This document shows positions 60,140-64,000 of a DNA stretch of 64,000 nt, piece by piece; the first letter of the stretch is position 1; every line of letters begins with the position of its first letter. Location of the stretch: positions 124,001 to 188,000 of the forward strand of contig NZ_FNFU01000001.1 in NCBI RefSeq assembly GCF_900101115.1, in the 5' to 3' direction. The DNA comes from Cryobacterium psychrotolerans (GTDB lineage Bacteria > Actinomycetota > Actinomycetes > Actinomycetales > Microbacteriaceae). The translations under genes and the position numbers were made by a program. The notes beneath the pieces were generated by a model. That model had not been told where the DNA came from, searched no databases, and saw only the letters and a program-made list of their open reading frames with translations.

Positions 60140-62412
60140 CGGGCGGAGGCGGGCAGCGCGCCTTCCCCCGACGGATGCGCGCCGGCCGCGTCGATCATCC
60201 AGGCGTAGTTGAACGCGGCCTCGCGCCAGGCGTTGTACCGTCCAGAGACGCCGCCGTGCCCCGCCGACATCTCGGTCTTGAGCAGGGCATCCGCCCCCAC
60301 CTCGCGCAGCCTGGCCACCCACTTGGCGGGCTCGACGTAGAGCACCCGGGTGTCGTTCAGGCTGGTGACGGCCAGGATGCGCGGGTAGTGCGTCGCGTGC
60401 ACGTTCTCCACCGGGGAATACGTGCCCATGTAGGCATATACCTCCGGATCGTGCAGCGGGTCGCCCCACTCGTCCCATTCGATCACCGTCAGCGGCAGCG
60501 ACGGGTCGAGGATCGACGTGACCGGGTCGACGAACGGCACGCCGGCGAGGATGCCCGAGAACAGCTTCGGCGCCATGTTCGCCACCGCGCCCATCAGCAG
60601 GCCGCCCGCGCTGTGGCCCTCGGCGACGAGCCGGTCGGGCGAGCTGTACCCGCAGTCGATCAGGTGCGTCGCGCACTCGATGAAGTCCGTGAAGGAGTTG
60701 CGCTTGTGCAGCTTCTTGCCGTGCTCGTACCAGAGCCGGCCGAGCTCGCCGCCGCCGCGCACGTGGGCGACCGCGAAGATCATCCCGCGGTCGAGGAGGC
60801 TGAGCCGGGAGATGCTGAAGCCGGGGTCGATGCTGTGCTCGTACGAGCCGTAGCCGTAGAGCACCGTCGGCGCCGGTTCGCCCGGGGTCACGAGGTCCTT
60901 GCGGTAGACGAGGGAGATCGGGATGCGCGTGCCGTCGTCCGCGACGGCCCACTCCCGGCGTTGCTCGAACAGGGTCGGGTCGTAGAGTCCGAGCACCGGC
61001 TGCTGCTTGAGCAGGCGCAGCTCGCCCGTGGCGACGACGTGGTCGTACACCGTCGACGGCGTCACGAAGCTCGTGTAGACCAGGCGGATCGTCGGCTGGT
61101 CCCACTCCGGGTTGCCGGCCACGCCCACCGTGTACAGCGGCTCGGTGAACTTCAGCTCGGTTAGGCCGCCGTCGTCGTGGTCGTGCTCGTCGTGCCGGGC
61201 AACCGCCACCCGCGCGAGCCCCTCCTTGCGGTACTCGATCACGATGAAATCGCGGAACGCGTCGACGCCCTCGAGACGGATCCGCTCGCTGTGCGGAAGC
61301 ACCACCCGCCTCGCGCCTTGCGGGTCGGATGCCGCGACGCTGACGAGCTCGAAGTTGACCGCCTTGTGACCTTCCGGGCCGCCGTTGTGCACGATCAGCA
61401 GCCGGTCTGTGCCGCCGAGCACGGCGTGCTCCACGTCGTATTCGACGCCCTCCTGCCGCGGCCAGACCACGACGAACTCGCCGGTCGGGTCGGCGGCGTC
61501 GAGCAGCCGGGTCTCGCTGGTCACGCTCGAGCCGGCTTCGATGACGAGGTACCTGCGGCTGCGGGTGCGCCCGACGCCCACCCAGAAGCGCTCGTCGGGC
61601 TCGTGGAAGACGTTCACGTCGGCGGATACCGCGGTGCCGAGCTCGTGCCGCCACACGGTGTCCGGCCGCCAGGCATCGTCGACCGTCGTGTAGAACAGGT
61701 AGCGCCCGCTCGGGTCGAACATGGCGCCCTCTGACGTGTTCGGAATCTCGTCCGGCAGGTTCGCGCCCACCGCGGTGCCCACCGCTGCGCCTCCCGCCGC
61801 TCCCGCGGCGATCGCCCGCACCCGGATCGTGTACCGCTCGTCGCCCTCGGTGTCGACGGCGTAGAGCAGCAGGGTGCCGTCGGTGCTGATGTCGAAGCTG
61901 CCGATCGCGAAGAAGTCGTGGCCGGCCGCCTCCACGTTGTCGTCGAGGAGCACCTGCTCGCCGGGCAGCCCCGCCCCGCCCGAGCCAACGTCGCCCGAGC
62001 CAACCTCGCCGCCCGAGCCTGCCCCGCCGCCCGAGCCTGCCCCGCCCCCCGAGCCTGCCCCGCCCCCCGCCAGCACCGGCGGAGCCCAGTCGTCCGAGTC
62101 CGAGATCGGCGCCCGGCAGTGGATGCCGTACTCCTGCCCCTCCACCGTCCGGGTGTAATACCACCAGCCGCCGCGGCGCACGGGAACGCTGAGGTCGGTT
62201 TCCAGAGTGCGGCCCTTGATCTCCTCGAAGATCTGCTCCTGCAGCAGTTCGAGGTGAGCAGTGCGGGCATCCGTGAAGGCGTTCTCCGACTCGAGGTGCG
62301 CCACCACCTCCGGGCTCTCCTTCTCGCGCAGCCACTCGTAGTTGTCCACGTACACGTCATTGTGGTGGGTACGCGGCTGGGGCTTTTTCGCGGCGGCAGG
62401 AGGAATGTTCAT
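60136..62412 (-). CDS. ptrB: Oligopeptidase B (S9A family)
   Basis: A 758-aa prolyl-oligopeptidase-family serine peptidase cutting peptides after basic residues. N-terminus: RTHHNDVYVDNYEWLREKESPEVVAHLESENAFTDA, with PVRRGGWWYYTRTVEGQEYGIHCR. Catalytic Ser is in GHSAGGLLMGAV (about 600), Asp in SLNDTRVLYVEPAKW (about 684) and His in SAGHGGVSGRY (about 717). An insert of Gly/Ser-rich repeats (about residues 113-148) in the N-terminal beta-propeller is unusual. Expected size is 680-720, so the extra length is that insert plus the C-terminal tail (GEGALPASAR). The stop lies inside a family B palindrome. Confidence 0.93.
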   Translation of the reverse strand: MNIPPAAAKKPQPRTHHNDVYVDNYEWLREKESPEVVAHLESENAFTDARTAHLELLQEQIFEEIKGRTLETDLSVPVRRGGWWYYTRTVEGQEYGIHCRAPISDSDDWAPPVLAGGGAGSGGGAGSGGGAGSGGEVGSGDVGSGGAGLPGEQVLLDDNVEAAGHDFFAIGSFDISTDGTLLLYAVDTEGDERYTIRVRAIAAGAAGGAAVGTAVGANLPDEIPNTSEGAMFDPSGRYLFYTTVDDAWRPDTVWRHELGTAVSADVNVFHEPDERFWVGVGRTRSRRYLVIEAGSSVTSETRLLDAADPTGEFVVVWPRQEGVEYDVEHAVLGGTDRLLIVHNGGPEGHKAVNFELVSVAASDPQGARRVVLPHSERIRLEGVDAFRDFIVIEYRKEGLARVAVARHDEHDHDDGGLTELKFTEPLYTVGVAGNPEWDQPTIRLVYTSFVTPSTVYDHVVATGELRLLKQQPVLGLYDPTLFEQRREWAVADDGTRIPISLVYRKDLVTPGEPAPTVLYGYGSYEHSIDPGFSISRLSLLDRGMIFAVAHVRGGGELGRLWYEHGKKLHKRNSFTDFIECATHLIDCGYSSPDRLVAEGHSAGGLLMGAVANMAPKLFSGILAGVPFVDPVTSILDPSLPLTVIEWDEWGDPLHDPEVYAYMGTYSPVENVHATHYPRILAVTSLNDTRVLYVEPAKWVARLREVGADALLKTEMSAGHGGVSGRYNAWREAAFNYAWMIDAAGAHPSGEGALPASAR
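61965..62070. repeat. 18-bp tandem repeats inside ptrB
   Basis: Imperfect gcccgagcctgccccgcc-type units encode Gly-Ala-Gly-Ser-Gly-Gly repeats. They are in frame, inserted in the beta-propeller part of oligopeptidase B, and probably vary in number between strains. Confidence 0.75.
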
Positions 62413-62456
62413 GAGCCCCAGCGTACGTCGCCGAGGCCCGAGGAGGTGTCGGGCTG

Positions 62457-63287
62457 CTAGCGCCAGGGCGTCGCGTCGACCTGGATCGCCACGACGTAGA
62501 GGTGCCGGCCCAGCTCGATCTTCTCCACCTCGTACACCCGCACCCGGGTCTGCGGGTTCGTGTCGGCCGGTCTGCCGACGCCGATGCCGTAGGTGACGTA
62601 TCCCTCGAAGTCGCCGGCGGAGGCGTACCGGGTGATCGCCGGGTAGCCGATGACGGGCGCCGGCGCCGAGACGATGCTCGAGGTGCCGTTTTCAAGGTGG
62701 GCCTGGGCCGTCCGGAAGACCACCCGGAGGATCGACTGGCTGCCCGGCATCGGGATGTTCGCCCCGCTGCCGTCGGCGATGAGCTTCGGCACGTACTCGA
62801 TGTCGTAGCTCGGGAAGCCGCTCTGGAACCGGAAACTCATTTGGTCATACGGCGGGTTGTCCGACGGATGCGTGCCCGCGGCGATCGAATACAGGTACGG
62901 CAGCGGCGGCGCGGGCGGCCCCGCGATCGGCACCGGGAACTCGTGCTCCACCCGATAGGGCTCGCCGGGACCGGGCCAGCCCCAGTCCTGCACGATGCGT
63001 GAACTGATCACGCGGTCGCCCGAGTTCGGAGGCGCCGGCTCGTCGTCCGGCGGGGGAGTGGTCGTCGGCGTCGGCGCGGACGAGCCCGACGGGGACGGGG
63101 ACGGCGAAGGCGAAGGCGACGGGGTGGCGGTGGCCGTCGATGGGGAGGTGCTCTGCCCGGGAATCGGCGCCGGCGTCGTGCAGGCGGTGAGGAGGAAAAC
63201 CAGCGGCAGCAGCACCAGCGGTGCCAGCCGGCGAGGTGCCGTCTGGGCGGCGCGGCCTGCCGAACGGTGTGCACAACCGAGTCTCAT
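62457..63287 (-). CDS. Secreted lipoprotein with AMIN-like domain
   Basis: A 276-aa lipoprotein. The signal peptide has basic residues (RRLAPL), a hydrophobic core (VLLPLVFLLTA) and a lipobox L-T-A-C near Cys 36. A Thr/Ser/Pro linker (TATPSPSPSPSPSPSGSS) of about 50 residues follows. The folded part (from about residue 90) matches the AMIN-like domain found in actinobacterial lipoproteins: SGDRVISSRIVQDWGWPGP ... DQMSFRFQSGFPSYDIEYVPKLIADGSG and ILRVVFRTAQA, ending LGRHLYVVAIQVDA. It should be anchored to the outer face of the membrane; the ligand is unknown. Confidence 0.86.
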   Translation of the reverse strand: MRLGCAHRSAGRAAQTAPRRLAPLVLLPLVFLLTACTTPAPIPGQSTSPSTATATPSPSPSPSPSPSGSSAPTPTTTPPPDDEPAPPNSGDRVISSRIVQDWGWPGPGEPYRVEHEFPVPIAGPPAPPLPYLYSIAAGTHPSDNPPYDQMSFRFQSGFPSYDIEYVPKLIADGSGANIPMPGSQSILRVVFRTAQAHLENGTSSIVSAPAPVIGYPAITRYASAGDFEGYVTYGIGVGRPADTNPQTRVRVYEVEKIELGRHLYVVAIQVDATPWR

Positions 63288-63363
63288 CAGGTCCCCAATC
63301 GATTGCGTCCCGACCCCTCAATCGCAGTCTGGCCCCGGCGCGACTGCCGCACAAGGCGGGCAC

Positions 63364-64000
63364 TCAGCGCCCGGCGCCCTCCGCAGCCTGGAGCGCAGTG
63401 GCCGGCAACGGGCGCCCGGCCAGCCAGAGGTCGAGTTCGGCCGCGGGTACCGGCCTCGACAGGTGGAAGCCCTGGGCGTGGTCGCAACCGTAGCCGACCA
63501 GCTCGTCGTAGGCGGCGGCATCCTCGACCCCCTCCGCGACCATGCGCAGGCCGAGGCTGTGGGCGAGGTTGATCGCCCCGGCGACCAGGGCGGCGGCCCG
63601 GGGATCGCCGGACATCGGCATGACGAAGGACCGGTCGAGCTTGAGCTCGTCGATCGGAAGTTCCCGCAGGTAGGCCAGCGAGCTGTAGCCGGTGCCGAAA
63701 TCGTCGATGGCGATCCGGATGCCGCCGCCCCGGAGCCTGGTCAGGATCGTGCGGGCCTTGTCCCGGTCGGCCATGAGGAACTCCTCGGTGATCTCGAGCA
63801 TCAGGGCCTGCGGCGGCAGGGCGCGCGCCTCGACCATCGCGATGATCCGCTCGGGGAGCTCGGCGTTTTTCAGGGAGCTGGCGGAGAGGTTGACCGAGAC
63901 CGTGAGCGGGGTGCCCTGTTCCTGCCAGCGTGCGGCCTGGTCCAGTGCCTGCCCGAGCACGAGGCAGGTCAGCTCGGGCATGAGCCCGGCCTCCTCGACC
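63364..64000 (-). CDS. EAL-domain c-di-GMP phosphodiesterase, 5' part beyond window
   Basis: The frame is open to the right edge, so the gene starts outside the window; about 212 residues are visible. It is the C-terminal two thirds of an EAL domain: TVSVNLSASSLKNAELPERI, LMLEITEEFLM (second conserved Glu), IRIAIDDFGTGYSSLAYLRELPIDELKLDRSFV (the D-D-F-G-T-G-Y-S-S motif with both metal-binding Asp and the Lys in K-L-D), and LRMVAEGVED. All these catalytic residues are present, so an active c-di-GMP phosphodiesterase is likely; the E-A-L triplet itself is not visible. A GGDEF or PAS domain may precede it. Confidence 0.9.
   Translation of the reverse strand, partial: VEEAGLMPELTCLVLGQALDQAARWQEQGTPLTVSVNLSASSLKNAELPERIIAMVEARALPPQALMLEITEEFLMADRDKARTILTRLRGGGIRIAIDDFGTGYSSLAYLRELPIDELKLDRSFVMPMSGDPRAAALVAGAINLAHSLGLRMVAEGVEDAAAYDELVGYGCDHAQGFHLSRPVPAAELDLWLAGRPLPATALQAAEGAGR

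Noticed and set aside
1..64000. tRNA, rRNA, insertion sequence or integrase genes
   Set aside because: I scanned for T-loop-like ttcgaat/ttcgaac contexts and for transposase or recombinase motifs and found none that I could support.

Overview
The window is high-G+C DNA with frequent GTG/TTG starts, 4-base GTGA/ATGA gene overlaps and very common GGATGC/GCATCC hexamers. This suggests an actinobacterium, probably Microbacteriaceae (inference from composition and gene content, not from a marker gene). The two end genes, a PD-(D/E)XK protein at the left and an EAL-domain protein at the right, are cut by the window edges.

Left third (1-23.5 kb): a defence region of visibly lower G+C that interrupts the chromosome. 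It holds the remains of a cytosine-methylation restriction cassette (DUF4420-like nuclease, Vsr, and a broken C-terminal piece of a C5 methyltransferase). Next is a two-gene Druantia type III-like operon (druH-like 7941-10925, druE-like helicase 2605-7944). Then come the core DNA-repair genes sbcD-sbcC (11531-15663), and a three-gene Lamassu / ABC-3C operon with a Sir2 effector (15877-20689). After these lie an Mrr-type methyl-directed endonuclease and a higBA toxin-antitoxin pair. Two broken chromosomal genes, a TPR-protein remnant at 11.0-11.5 kb and a DUF6569 remnant at 20.8-21.5 kb, sit beside the islands and look like scars of insertion.

Middle (23.7-42.9 kb): metabolic and transport genes. 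They include a quinone reductase, ArsR-AHSA1, putP, a DHA2 MFS exporter, a wax ester synthase/DGAT, a secreted SLT-like protein, DUF1294 and a diacylglycerol-kinase-like lipid kinase. A compact catabolic unit follows: a GntR regulator divergent from proline iminopeptidase-like hydrolase, APC permease and acetamidase/formamidase, with a near-perfect 19-bp operator palindrome between them. A translationally coupled pair (unknown protein + FAD monooxygenase) and a further hydrolase complete this part.

Right (43-64 kb): small enzymes (histidine phosphatase, ABM monooxygenase, tandem GyrI-like proteins), a DarT-like protein, a DUF559-type protein, a TM0106 nuclease-helicase, a Ca-type P-ATPase, ggt-pcp, a CYTH/CHAD protein, oligopeptidase B, a lipoprotein and the EAL protein.

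The most striking non-coding signal is a set of twelve intergenic palindromes, each exactly 59 bp (24-bp arm, 11-bp loop, 24-bp arm). They fall into two families that occupy separate blocks: family A only at 30.4-39.2 kb (4 copies) and family B only at 43.0-60.2 kb (8 copies). The arms are conserved and the loops vary. No associated transposase is visible. Several tandem repeats (33 bp x3, 28 bp x3, 18 bp x3) lie immediately upstream of genes. No rRNA, tRNA, CRISPR array or insertion sequence was recognised.
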